From Fragilaria crotonensis (taxonomy: Eukaryota > Bacillariophyta > Fragilariophyceae > Fragilariales > Fragilariaceae), in contig JAKSYS010000046.1 of NCBI GenBank assembly GCA_022925895.1, positions 1-64,000 on the forward strand: a stretch of DNA of 64,000 bases, written 5' to 3'. Under the pieces are notes generated by a model. It was not told the DNA's origin, ran no database searches, and worked only from the letters and a program-made list of their open reading frames with translations. Position numbers and translations under genes: made by a program. Below are positions 36,541-47,949 of this stretch, in pieces; position 1 is the stretch's first letter; each line of letters begins with the position of its first letter.

Positions 36541-37013
36541 TGTCTACATCACCACTAATTGAGTCCCTTTGCGCTTTGTCAATGGATTTGAACCTGTGAA
36601 GAATGCCTTGATGGATCTAGTTTGGTGCGGATTATGGCGCGTAAACTGATCGATGATTACATTGTCTCGTCTATGTTTGATGAAATCGACAAATCTCGTT
36701 CTCGAGCTGTGGAACTGAATCAAGGTTGATATTTTGATCGTGGTCATTAAGCTTGTACATTATTCTACCAACCAGCAAGTATTCGTTACCAAACCACCCG
36801 CAATGGTATCATCCTGCCAATCAACACCCGTCGCGATGATGACCTCCTGCACTTGCAAAACGAGCCTCGCAATAACCTTCCACCGTTGGGTCCAATCCCA
36901 ATGCCCAATCCCACAATCCTCTACCTGATCAGCCATCACATTGTCTCAGACTCAGGTAAGGTCTCGGATCCAATCCACTGCCAATAATTCACTGTATCGC
37001 CCGATACCTACTA

Positions 37014-38073
37014 CTACCAATTGCCATGTCCCCAGCTGTCGACAAGTCGTTTATCATCAAACGTGTCTTTTGGTAAGGTCGACAGTTCCAAGCTCAGTTC
37101 AATCGCCGGTTCGTCATTTCTCTCAAAAACACAAATGTGCATCTCACAGTGAATACTTGCGAGAAGCGGATGTAGAGTTGGAAAGAAGAGCTCGTCCCTT
37201 TTCTGCTTGGGATCTCCACAGAAATGAAGATCAATCATCATCTTGGGAAGAAATCGAGTGCGGAACCAATTCGCCTCATCAATTGGCTGTACATCTTCGA
37301 CAATCATGAGACCTCTCGGCTGGATCCTGGGAAACCAATAAAACATGGATTGGGCCATGTGTGCTGCCAAGTGCGCACCGTCGTCGACGACAATCTTCAG
37401 CGGTGGAGCGTCCTCTCGCCGCATCTCTTTGGTCCACACTTCATTCAACCAAGTCACATTGGTTGCATCACCACAGTGCAACCTATTGGCATCGAGAAGC
37501 TTTTGATAATCTCGGTGCTTCGCCGCAAAGTTGCCCCAGGGCCACTTTCCTTCGTCTCGAGGACCCGCTGGTAGGCAGGCGATTTCCATTGAGTGAACTT
37601 CAGCATTTGGTAAAAAGTTTCGGTAGGTCTCAGCTCCAGCTCCCTCATAAAATCAATCTCCAGGAACTGAAAGGGCTCAGCGCTTGCTTTAGAATACTTT
37701 CAAGCCGAGATTGGTACATGGTCTAGTAATGTCCCCAAGGTCTGCACCTTTCGTTCTTGCACCCAGCACGTGTGCACGTGTCCGTTTTGCTGTTTTTGTA
37801 GCACCCTTCATAAGAAATCGCTGCGACCTTGTCGGTAGCAGTCTTCAATCCAAGACTATAAAAATCCAGTTCTGAGTCTGCAGATGACTCCAGTAATCGT
37901 GCGGATGGTGCCTGAAATTCCGGGGGTGGACAAAACAAAGTACTCCCATTCCACACATGCATGCAAGCTGCACCGGCAACGAAAGTGAGAAATGATTTGA
38001 TGGCTTCTAAAGTAACACCACGAGCAACTCCTCCCTTTGGCTGACTGCCTCTTGGCATCTTCATGTCCACCAT
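37014..38073 (-). pseudogene. SAM-methyltransferase-like paralogue with premature stop and frameshifts
   Basis: This copy is inverted relative to the intact gene at 42.2 kb and close to it in sequence. The ATG at 38073 starts MVDMKMPRGSQ, followed by the same signal anchor (IKSFLTFVAGAACMHVW). The frame stops at CRPWGHY (TAG, 37723-37725), where a 3-bp deletion relative to the paralogue turns TAC CAG into TAG. Single missing Gs follow (CTTGAAAG for CTTGGAAAG; ATTGATTT for ATTGGATTC). From 37589 the frame is open again through MEIACLPAGP, the CGDATNVTWLNEVW block and VVDDGAHLAAHMAQS to 37014. It lacks about 14 residues of the Glu-rich spacer present in the other copy. Confidence 0.82.
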
Positions 38074-38099
38074 GGTATTCCTAAAAAAACGAAGTTGTC

Positions 38100-39060
38100 T
38101 TGTGGAGAAGGAATCTCTTTTACAAGTACCGCACTCGTGTACAGTACGAGTACGGAGTACAATTCGAAAAAAGAATCTCGAACTGCAAGACACGCACGAT
38201 GGGTGTTGTCGTGTTGTCCGTTGGCTGCCACGGGCCACGGGCCAGTACACGTACTGGTAGCACACGAAGGAACTGGACCCTATCATATGTCATAGCACTG
38301 GAGTACAGCAGTAAGCTCCCCTACCCACCCTATGATCTTAATATCTACTCGAGTACTACGTAGTACGAGTACCATGTCTGTATCTACTACGTAGTCGAGT
38401 ACCTGGTACTATGAATACCCGTACCATGTCTGTTTCAGAACACGTAACCCTCTATGACAAGACATGGGTACTGGAGTACTGGAGTACTCGAGTATTGCCG
38501 ACGGTAGTATTGTAGCATTGTAGCACTTGAGCACTTGAGTCCTCAATACGACGGTACGTTATTCGACCATAAAAAGGTGCTACTGTAGTTCACGGCTACT
38601 ACTATACTGTAGTAAGGTACTACAAAAAAAAAAAACCGAATATCTATTTTACGTGCTGCCGCTGTTCCGGACGAAGACGGAACTCGACTCACACGGATGA
38701 CCGCTACCCTGGGGTACAGTAGAGGCCACCATAATTGTTTTCTGTTACTGCAGTACTGTCGTACTGAAATTGTGCCAAATAATGCTGCATGGAGTCGTCG
38801 TATCGGGTCCGATTAGGTTTCACCAATTTGACGTCAGCACTTTTCAGCACTTTTGTTGCGGAATTTAACTTGTACGGAATCTTTATCTTTGATTTTCTCA
38901 GCGCCCACTTTTCAAACCACCTCTTGTGCAAAACTACGTTCTAGATAAGGAACATAAATCAGCGCCACATTTGTTTGAATAGAAATAAAAATGATCGTGT
39001 CTAGATGTGTATATAACAGGGTACCAGTAGTGGATTCAAGTTTACTCACACAAAACTCAT
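38100..39060. other. Intergenic, GTAC-rich, contains left arm of a 36-bp inverted repeat
   Basis: Dense GTAC and ACTGGAGTAC motifs and a run of 13 A near 38625. 38805-38840 is the left arm of an inverted repeat with 41265-41300, identical except for one base. No gene was recognised. Confidence 0.5.
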
Positions 39061-39083
39061 AATTTTGATATTTCACAACCACG

Positions 39084-39497
39084 ATGGTACGGCACTTTGT
39101 CTCCCTGTCATTCTTGTTTCTCTTGTTGTTCTTGCTCTCCTTGCTGCTTTTGTTTCTCTTGTTGCTGTTGTTCTGTTTTTGCTCTTGTTTGCTCTCTGTC
39201 TGTTGCCATTTTGCGTTACTACAGCACCCACCTACCGATTATTCTGTAACCAACCCCTGTTTTGTTCTCTTTAGGATCATCCACAACAAGCAAGAAGGAC
39301 CATTGATGCAGGATCCACATCCAGTGGATCAGACTCTATCTGCTCTCAAGGCTATGTCATGGACTGCTTCTTTGCCTTTCAAAGGTCATTTTTGTCATGC
39401 AACCGATGATTTCAATGCATCATTGGAAACCAAGTATGACCTCTTTCAGTACACTACTTCTATGTACAAAGGTTCCAAGCACATTATTCGGTCCTAG
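39084..39497 (+). CDS. Hypothetical protein with extreme Leu/Phe-rich N-terminus, 137 aa
   Basis: The ATG at 39084 opens a frame whose residues 5-42 are almost only Leu, Phe, Ser and Cys, encoded by a CTT/TTG microsatellite-like tract. The rest contains MSWTASLPFKGHFCHATDD and ends at a stop at 39495-39497. The hydrophobic tract could be a membrane segment, but it is open in two frames because of the simple repeat. No family was recognised. It may be part of a decayed repeat. Confidence 0.25.
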   Translation: MVRHFVSLSFLFLLLFLLSLLLLFLLLLLFCFCSCLLSVCCHFALLQHPPTDYSVTNPCFVLFRIIHNKQEGPLMQDPHPVDQTLSALKAMSWTASLPFKGHFCHATDDFNASLETKYDLFQYTTSMYKGSKHIIRS

Positions 39498-40020
39498 CTA
39501 ATCAATGTCGCAAGAGATCCACTTGCCTGAGGCACCACTCAACGACCTCTGTTCTGGACATGAAGAAACTGATGTTTCTGATAATTTTGTTGATGTACAG
39601 CACACGAATACTCATAATGACGACAATGACAACATCCTCATGGAATCTAAAGTTTAGAAACTGTCTGCATTGATTTTGGATCGCGTGCTCTTCACCATGA
39701 AGACATACCAATTGGAACGTTACAATGCATATGACAGCATTATGCCAAGAGCAAAGGAACTAGTTAGTCTTGTTGATGCCTCAAAAAGCCCACAAGAGAG
39801 GTCTTCTTGTTGAGGCGAGGCACTCGACAAGATTATCTTCACCGAAAGCCAACATGGCTTCGAGAAACCACCACCCAAAGGGTCCCTAGTTTCGGGGTGT
39901 CCTGTTGGCAAGGTGTGCAAAACATATGTCTCATCATGGAGTTTTAAAAGTAGTACATTTAGAATTAATAACAATGTTGACTTAGACTTTCGTTCTTGTT
40001 CGACATCATGAGTAGGATGG

Positions 40021-40915
40021 GGACTATTTGGTGATCGAAATTCAATCTTCAAATAGTCGTCACAGTCGAGTAACACTAGTACAGTACAATGGCAACTATT
40101 TGGTGATCGAAATTGATCTTCAAATAGTCATCACAGTCAGGTATCACCAGTACCGTACAATGGCGACTATTTGGTGATCGAAATCGATCTTCAAATAGTC
40201 GTCTGATAACACCAGTACAGTACAATGGCGACTATTTGGTGATCGAAATCGATCTTCAAATAGTCGTCACAATACAGTAACACTAGTACAGTACAATGGC
40301 GACTATTTGGTGATCAAATTCGATCTTCAAATAGTCGTCACAATACAGTATCACCAGTACAGTACAATGGCGACTATTTGGTGATCGAAATCGATCTTCA
40401 AATAGTTGTCACAGTCTGATAACACTAGTACAGTACAATGGCAACTATTTGGTGATCGAAATTCGATCTTCAAATAGTCGTCTGTCTGATATCACCAGTA
40501 CAGTACAATGGCGACTATTTGGTGATCGAAATTCGATCTTCAAATAGTCGTCACAGTAAGTAACACTAGTACAGTACAATGGCGACTATTTGGTGATCAA
40601 AATTCGATCTTCAAATAGTCGTCACAGTACGAGTATCACCAGTACAGTACAATGGCGACTATTTGGTGATCGAAATTCGATCTTCAAATAGTCGTCACAT
40701 CTACAGTAACACTAGTACAGTACAATGGCAACTATTTGGTGATCAAAATTGATCTTCAAATAGTCGTCACAGTCGAGTATCACCAGTACAGTACAATGGC
40801 GACTATTTGGTGATCGAAATCGATCTTCAAATAGTCGTCACATCTGAGTAACACTAGTACAGTACAATGGCAACTATTTGGTATTTGGTGATCAAATTCG
40901 ATCTTCAAATAGTCC
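40021..40915. repeat. Palindromic satellite, 13 units of about 70 bp, alternating spacers
   Basis: Each unit has a hairpin of about 37 bp: outer arms GACTATTTG and CAAATAGTC around GATCGAAATTCGATC, itself a perfect palindrome around one A. Units start near 40021, 40091, 40161, 40227, 40297, 40371, 40441, 40511, 40581, 40651, 40727, 40799 and 40870. The spacers alternate between AACACTAGTACAGTACAATG (A) and ATCACCAGTACAGTACAATG (B) in strict order, except one hybrid (AACACCAG) between units 3 and 4. A degenerate inverted unit follows at about 40951-40988. Confidence 0.95.
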
Positions 40916-41309
40916 CCATCGTACTGTCGTACTGTTACTTGTTCATTTGAGGCTATTTGAAGATCAAAATTCGTACACCAAATAGTCCTTTGAGTACGGT
41001 AGTACTGTTGCAGTACAGTGTAGTACTCGAGTGATTCAAAAGGGAAACACATGAAGATTCAAAACGGAAACACATGAATTACTGATAGGAGGAGAAGAGT
41101 AGCAGTTATCTATCTGACATGACAAAGGCTTGGCATGCGCATTAGGAAAAGCACCGATAGAAGTCAACAACAAAGATTCCGTGTTTTGTCAGCCATTCAA
41201 ATTTCCGATGTCTTCAAAATTCTTCTACAGGAGGTCTCACTGTAGATTATTACTGTGACGTGGGTGCTGACGTCAAATTGGTGAAACCTAATCGGATCCA
41301 GGGTGACTG

Positions 41310-42100
41310 TAGTGCGGGAAAAACCTTGGATCATTGAACTTAGTTGCCGTAGGTTTAGTTGTCGCAGTGTACGTCGGTAGCATGTAGAGCACCACCATAT
41401 GGTGCGTGGCGGTATACTCGGAGGATCGGGTCACTCCAACTTTCATTCGGAATTTGGTAGCGGTGTGTTCGGTCATTTGAAACGCCAAAGGCGCGTGTGG
41501 AAAGGTGTTGGGTCATGGAACTGGGTGGAGTCACCCCAATAGTCATATCAGTTTCGTCACAGGCGGTCAGCAGTAAAATAGATCACGGTGCTGGTATGGA
41601 TACCAGCAATCGGTCGGAGGTCCTTCGTCGCTGATGGTGTTGAATCAAGCAAAATTCGGGATAGACAGCGTAGAAACAATACCGGTTTCTACATGAGGAA
41701 AAAATCGATCACGTCGCACATCTGATGATACCTCAAACGCTGCAACCGCTCCATACGCGTTGATGCCAATTGCACCACAATCATTCTCAAGCATATTGGT
41801 GTTGATACTTGTAGACGAGAGGTCGGGGGAAGGCTGTAGCGCCATCCGTTGACTTGACTTTGTTGTGCTCTAAGTTGCGTAGAAAACGTACCAGAACTCA
41901 CGTAGAAACAACCACTTACTTGGCAAAAACTCCTCGGAAAAAATTCTGTAGTAAGGTACAAGTACTACAGTATGCTCGCAGTGTACAAAATAGAGGAGAA
42001 TATCCTGTAATTAAAAGAACGATGTCATGCAGGCAGGCATGGCAGTTTTCTCTTGTCTGTGATTCACATGACTGCAGTCATCACTTAGCGTATCAATCAC
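41310..42100. other. Intergenic, no gene seen
   Basis: Short minus-strand frames at 41288-41961 have no recognisable domain. Some imperfect internal repetition is seen (GGGTCACTCC and GAGTCACCCC; TTGGGTCATGG and CTTGGATCATTG). Confidence 0.35.
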
Positions 42101-42181
42101 ACAACAATGCTCTCCAACTGTGCACATTTTTGTATTGAAGCATCATTGAGAAAAATAGAGAGACGACAAGACGGAGGTAGC

Positions 42182-43279
42182 ATGAAGGTAGCACAACGTG
42201 GACGTGGCGGAGTCGTTGCTCGTGCAACACCCATCAAATCATTGCTCACGTTTGTGGCTGGTGCAGCGTGCATGCATTTGTGGAATGGAGGTGCTCTGAT
42301 CTGTCCACCAGAAGGACAGGCATTGGAACGCGTACTGGAGACGGAGACAGAACTGGAGTCATCTGTCGAAGAACTGAAATCATCTGTCGAAGAACTGGAC
42401 GCATCTGGAGACCCAGAATTGGACTTTTACAGCCTTGGATTGAAGACTTATACCGACAAGGTCGCAGCGATTTCTCATGAAGGGTGCTACAAAAACAGCA
42501 AAAGGACACGTGCACGTGCCGGGTGCAAGAATGAAAGATGCAGACCTTGGGGACATTACTACCAGACCATGTACCAATCTCGGCTTGGAAAGTATTCTAA
42601 AGCAAGCGCTGAGCCCTTTCAGTTCCTAGAGATTGGATTCTTTCAGGGAGCTGGAGCTGAGACCTACCGGAACTTTTTACCAAACGGAGAAGTTCACTCA
42701 ATGGAAATCGCCTGCCTACCGGAGGGTCCCCGAGAAGAAGGAAAATGGCCCTGGGGTAACTTCGCTGCAAAGCACCGAGATTATCAAAAGCTTCTCGATG
42801 CCAATAGGTTGCACTGTGGTGATGCAACGAATGTGACTTGGTTGAATGAAGTGTGGACCAAAGAGATGCGGCGAGAGGACGCTCCACCGCTGAAGATTGT
42901 CGTCGACGACGGTGCGCACTTGGCAGCACACATGGCCCAATCCGTGTTTTATTGGTTCCCCAGGATCCAGCCGAGAGGTCTCATGATAGTCGAAGACGTA
43001 CAGCCAATTCAGGAGGCGAATTGGTTCCGCACTCGATTTCTTCCCAAGATGATGATTGATCTTCATTACTGTGGAGATCCCCAACAGGAGAAGGATGAAC
43101 TGTTCTTTCCAACTCTACATCCGCTTCTTGCCAGTATTCACTGTGAGATGCACATTTGTGTTTTTGAGAGAAATGACGAGCCGGCGATTGAACTGAGCTT
43201 GGAAATGTCGACCTTGCCAAAAGACACGTTTGATGATAAACGACTTGTCGGCAGTTGGGGACACGGTGATCTTGGTTAA
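42182..43279 (+). CDS. SAM-dependent methyltransferase-like protein with N-terminal signal anchor, 365 aa
   Basis: The ATG at 42182 (AGCATGAAGG) is chosen over an in-frame ATG at 42107 because the paralogue starts at about this point. Residues 18-34 (IKSLLTFVAGAACMHLW) form a signal anchor, suggesting a Golgi or ER lumenal enzyme. A Glu-rich stretch with a doubled SSVEEL follows. The catalytic domain has a Rossmann motif I (FQFLEIGFFQGAGAETYR, about 147-163), an acidic second-strand end (MEIACLP), CGDATNVTWL (about 212-221) and VVDDGAHLAAHM (about 240-251), then GLMIVEDVQP. This layout resembles the MycE/TylF and cephalosporin-hydroxylase-like methyltransferases. Cys residues in GCYKNSK, AGCKNERC are likely disulfide-bonded. 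The substrate is unknown. The frame is intact, unlike the inverted copy at 37 kb. Confidence 0.8.
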   Translation: MKVAQRGRGGVVARATPIKSLLTFVAGAACMHLWNGGALICPPEGQALERVLETETELESSVEELKSSVEELDASGDPELDFYSLGLKTYTDKVAAISHEGCYKNSKRTRARAGCKNERCRPWGHYYQTMYQSRLGKYSKASAEPFQFLEIGFFQGAGAETYRNFLPNGEVHSMEIACLPEGPREEGKWPWGNFAAKHRDYQKLLDANRLHCGDATNVTWLNEVWTKEMRREDAPPLKIVVDDGAHLAAHMAQSVFYWFPRIQPRGLMIVEDVQPIQEANWFRTRFLPKMMIDLHYCGDPQQEKDELFFPTLHPLLASIHCEMHICVFERNDEPAIELSLEMSTLPKDTFDDKRLVGSWGHGDLG

Positions 43280-43289
43280 AAGATATTCC

Positions 43290-45120
43290 GCGACGCTTCG
43301 TGGCAAAGTTTGTCCATAGTGGGCGAAGTTTGGAATCTCAAGCCTAGCTTTGATTGCAGCTTCAGCTGCAGAAGTAGTCGAAGTTTGTAAAATGAATGCG
43401 TGTCTACTGCTGGTAATGTATATGTACAAAGGGTTTGCTAAGTCATATTCGGAGTACTGTTTTACAGGGATCGGCATCTTGTTTCTTCCCTTGGAGTATA
43501 CCCTTCCTTTCATCTCCATTCTTGGAGCCACATTTCTCCTTTGTATAACTATGGATTCGTGTTCGAATGCGGCATGACATCATTTTGCAGTGCTGTGTTC
43601 TGGAGGCGATAATACATGGCGGAGGACTCTAGACTACGACTACAGGCAAAACTTTCAAAGATACGATCGGGAATTTGATGGTCAGCCCATCCGCCGCATC
43701 TCGATGGAGTATGGACAATGGACACTGTGATTGGAACTCAATGTTGCGTACAATACTCCTAACTTCGAGTATGATGAAGGTCTACTCCGAACTCCGAGTA
43801 GTAAGTGGTAGTAATTCGTCGGCGTCACAAACGGCCAGCGGCCAGTGTGTTGTGATTTTGGATGTGTGTGACGATTGTTGTACAGGTTTGTAATCATGTA
43901 ATGATAGAAGGGAATTGTGAAATGCGTGGATACTTATTCGAAGAATTGTATACTGGCTGTCGACTCCGTAAAGGTTCCGTACACTCAGTCTGAAGGGCAA
44001 ATTTCCCGCGAGAACCAAATCACCAACGGTCTCTTTGCTCTTGCCTTGGCGCCTTTTTGTAGTGGGTGGCGGGCGTGTAGTCTCACAAACAACTGCACGA
44101 CCCTGTAGGGAGTTAAAATTTTGGCACGTCGGCCATTCTCACATGAAACGGTATAAATTCAAAGTGGACACATCAGCAGAATGTGTCCTCTATTTCAGCG
44201 AAGAGTTTTGATTTGTACATGTTGTACATATTCGTATATTCGTATGGATGGAAGTATCTAGTTCCCGTCTGACAGACCGCCTGCCTCGCCGTTAATCCGC
44301 ACAAGAGTATCGAAAAAAATAGTGGACACGACACCTTTGTTCCGTCCCACTGGCCGCGCCACCACCAGCACCCCCCAGAAACAAACTCTCCCTCCACAAA
44401 GACTGTTGCAACGACAACAACGATAACAACGTTTCTTCACAATTGCTTGATTTGCGACCGAGTCCAATATCGTATTCTTAGTTGAGTTATTGACTGTTGC
44501 GACTGGAAGAAAGGTTGAGAAGAAGCAACAGAGAGAAATTGATTGATTGCTTCAGATTCTCAATTCGAGTCTACGACTGGTTCCAGTACCGACTGTTGTG
44601 TTCGGGTGTAGTACTATTGATATTCCGTACTGGGCTACAGGGGTTCTACTGACTTTCAAAAATGTAGGTATCACGGATCACCGTACATCGTTCATGCAAT
44701 TGGGGCTCTGGATCTTGTTTGAGAACGGAAGAAGATGAGATTTAATGGCAAACCTCTGAATGACATCCGATATCAGGATGTCAAGGAAGTGTTGCTTGAA
44801 AAACAAAGTTGAAACGAACATTGTTGTTGGTACGATTATTGGTATGGCAACCAGCCATCATCATATTCTGCGCTTAAGGGAAACACCTGCTTCTCTTTCC
44901 TCTGCTCCGTTGGGCGTCTCTTAGCAGCCCTGTCTCGCCATCCAGTCGTGACCATGTGCCCTCCGTTGCGCCTCTGTCTTCTGGATAAGATTGATCCCAA
45001 ACGACAAACGGCGTTTTCGTTGTTCGTCGATCGTCGATCGCTCGAGTTTCATCTGTGTTTCTCACGCTTTCGTTGCTCTTGTTCCCTCTCTGCATGCCAC
45101 TGCTTTCCTTGGAAATAAAG
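43290..45120. other. Intergenic, no gene seen
   Basis: Only short frames. Some GTAC palindromes at 43740-43800. The final 100 bp precede the AP2-like gene and carry no motif I can name. Confidence 0.4.
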
Positions 45121-45121
45121 G

Positions 45122-47947
45122 ATGACAGCATCACCCAAGCCCACGACCACGGGGACTGACAGTTCCGCAACCTTGAAGGGCTCGAAGAAGGCTGCCTTTG
45201 AAACACCGGATCGCGAGTCGGCAGAGCTCGACCTACCTGAAGAATCCTTAGCGGCTGCAGGAGAATGTCCCACAGTTACGCCTCCGACACCAAACGGCAA
45301 GCAAGTTAGATTTGATAAAGAAAATGCAGATGCGTCTATGAAGCGAGGGCTTGTCAGCCGACGAGGTGGCAGGTATGGATCACCCTCAAGGATGACGCCA
45401 CCGACAACGTCGACGACAGCAACAGAGTACAAGACTTATCGGTCGCCCAAGAGGGAAGAAACTTCGTTGTCGGACGGTGGCGTTCCTTCCCTTTGCTCTT
45501 CAAATTGCGACAACCTCAGGGAGGCTCCCAGTATGATTTCCTGCAGCGAAGGTGAAACAACATCGCCGCTGACCGAAGAGTCACCCTCCAAAATTCCGAA
45601 GGCTGATAGTCGGAACGTTACTTTTTCCCCGAGACCCAATGAAGGGTCGCAACTTGAGAAGGTGAGTGGTTCTCTGGGCGTGATCATTTCTTCTTTTTGC
45701 CCCATCGTCTCAAAGTGTGTGTTTTCTATCGACGCAGACAAGTAAGAAAACGCCAACTCGGTCACCCCTGAGGAATCATTTTCACAATTTGCCGTCCCTT
45801 CGAGATGCCAAACTTAGCTCGCCGTGCGGAATCTTTTTATCGCCTTGTCCAACTTCGCCTTCCGCTTATGCGACCATTGCTGGCCCTCTTCGGGATGAAT
45901 ATGAAGAGGAAAAGTCCACCAAGACGAAAAGTGAGGAGCGGGAACGAGCAGTGGCAACGCCCACAGATTTTGCTGTAGATTTCGGCAAGGGACATCAATC
46001 ATCAGCATCTTTCGATGCATCCAATGGTGAGTACAATGATGCTTCTTGAATAATTTGAATTCTGGTATTCATTGAATTATTCACTCCTAACCATTATGCG
46101 TTGAATAGTCCTGGCGGCTGCAGTCACCCTCATCGAACGGCTTGTTTTCGCCGGGAGGATTGGGTTCTGCCTTGAACACACCGCGCGCTCTTCGGACCCC
46201 TCGGACACCAACACACACTTCGTTTTCTTTTCCGACGTGGCTTCCTCCCCGGAATGGGAATTTGCGTCTCCTAAGAATAAACGGCCGGGCATGATCTCGA
46301 TTTCGCCCTTGGCGCCCAAGCGGAAGTTTGTCCAGCCACGGAGTATGCCGTTACTGGGTGAATCTCCAAAATGGATGTCATGAATATGGCCGATCGAGAT
46401 TTGCTGGAAGATGAGGATTTGAGTGTGTTATTGCAACTTGCGTCGCATTCCAACACACCGCGATCAAAAGATGGGGTACGTGGACATAGTGGCCTGTCAA
46501 TCACAAGCGATGGTTGGAGTTGTATCTTACTTTCCTATTCGTTCTTGCAGTGATGTCTTTCGATCTCCCCGAGGCAGAAAAGGGGGCTACGATCGGGATA
46601 GTAGTAATCCTGCGTTACAATTACCGCTGATTGGTCGAAGCGACGGGCCTGGCAGCACCTCGAAACTTTCGCATAAGGCGTCACGGGAGAGTCCAAGTGC
46701 TGAGGATTTTGCGCCACCTCCACTTCCTATCCGATCGAGTTCGTCAGGTGCATCAAGGGATGTCTTTTCACGGGACAATGTGAGCGAGAACCGAGGCAAG
46801 CCGCATTTGAAAGACGAAGCCTCGTCCGATTTGCCACCTCCAAAGAAGAAGAACTCGAAGAACAAGAAAAACCGCAAGGGCGCTCCGCAAGCAGGATATG
46901 CTATGCCTCCCTACCCAGCACGATCGGCCGATGGTTCCTATTACATGCCCAGCGGGATGCCGGCGATGCCCCCTGGTGGTAGCATGAGAATTCATATTGG
47001 TGGACCACCTCCAATGAATTCAAGGTCGGGTTCCAAAAGCTCCTCAAACTCATCCAGCTCTCCCCTTCGTCACACGGGGGGTCCTGCAGGCTCGCCAGGA
47101 CGCCATCCTCATTATCATATGCCACCCGATGGCTACGGCGCTCCACCTGGTTCCATGTATCCACCTCCACATTACCACCACCCTCCGCCGCACATGGGCT
47201 TACCCTACGGACACTATCCTCACCCGCCACCACGCCACATTCCTCCCATGTATCCTAATTCGCAGCCACCATCCAAAAGTTCTACTAGCAAGGAAATTCC
47301 AAAAGGTGAAGGGATCAAAGACGTCGAAAGCACCGGCTGCTGGCTCGAAAGACCGGCGCCGGTCGTTGCTGATCCGTTGTTAGCGAAAGCCATCTCCGTC
47401 CAAAAGATTCGCAAAGCTCCACCAAAAGAATCGGGCTCGGCGAAGAAAAAGAAAGCTGCTGTCACGCCTGCTGCGGCGGCTCCTGCGGACCCTGTTGACC
47501 GACACAAGGCCGCAGCAACGATTGCAGCCGTCAACGCAGCGAGTGGCGGAATGAATGATAGAGCCGCAGCGCTAGCGGCAGCCATTTTGAGGGGAGTCAC
47601 TATGCGGCCGTCGGGAAATGGGTACGTAGTACTGGAGTAATTGATTTTGACAGTTTTGAGTGTGAGTTGCTTTGGTGATATCTCACAAATCTTTTATCCC
47701 CTTTCGGCAATATGCAGCAAGCTCAGCTTTACTACGCCGGAAAGTCTCGCTATATTGAGTCTTTGACACAAGAGAAAAGGCAGCACTGGCGTATGAAATT
47801 GCGCGTGAAAAGCTCAAGTCCGATAACAAGACACCTGCTGATCAGAGCGCTCAAACCTTTAAGGCGACGGAAAATGCAGTCAATGCCGCGCGGAAGGCCG
47901 CGTTTGATGGTGTAAATGAAAAAGATCCTCGAGTTGCTGGGAAATGA
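45122..47947 (+). CDS. Probable nuclear regulator with C-terminal AP2/ERF-like domain, five exons
   Basis: The ATG at 45122 starts MTASPKPTTTG. Exons: 45122-45661, 45738-46026, about 46109-46475, about 46551-47621, 47718-47947, joined by short GT-AG introns (GTGAGT, GTGAGT, GTACGT, GTACGT donors; GCAG, ATAG, GCAG, GCAG acceptors). The protein is mostly disordered: Ser/Thr-Pro sites, TPRALRTPRTPT, a Lys-rich NLS-like PPKKKNSKNKKNRKG and a Pro/His/Tyr-rich stretch around 46900-47250. The last exon reads QAQLYYAGKSRYIG, then VFDTREKAALAYEIA, an AP2-like fold (YRGKxRYLGxFDTxxxAAxAYD). Single-base indels near 46225, 46475, 47616 and 47757 are needed for the full reading. Sequence-specific DNA binding is inferred. 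Confidence 0.7.
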
Positions 47948-47949
47948 AC

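Larger units (their letters stand above)
38805..41300. repeat. 36-bp inverted repeat pair flanking the satellite
   Basis: Left arm 38805-38840 (GGGTCCGATTAGGTTTCACC onward) and right arm 41265-41300 are reverse complements with one mismatch. A weaker match (CGGAATCTTT) lies just inside at about 38876 and 41176. The centre of symmetry, about 40.05 kb, nearly coincides with that of the methyltransferase pair, about 40.13 kb. Confidence 0.8.

Noticed and set aside
40021-40915. CRISPR-like array of palindromic repeats and spacers
   Set aside because: The spacers are two alternating sequences rather than unique ones, the host is eukaryotic and there are no cas genes. It is a satellite.
46423-47640. 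405-residue stand-alone gene
   Set aside because: Its first 40 residues are translated intron and its last residues run into the next intron (GTACGT at 47622). It is exon 4 of the larger gene.
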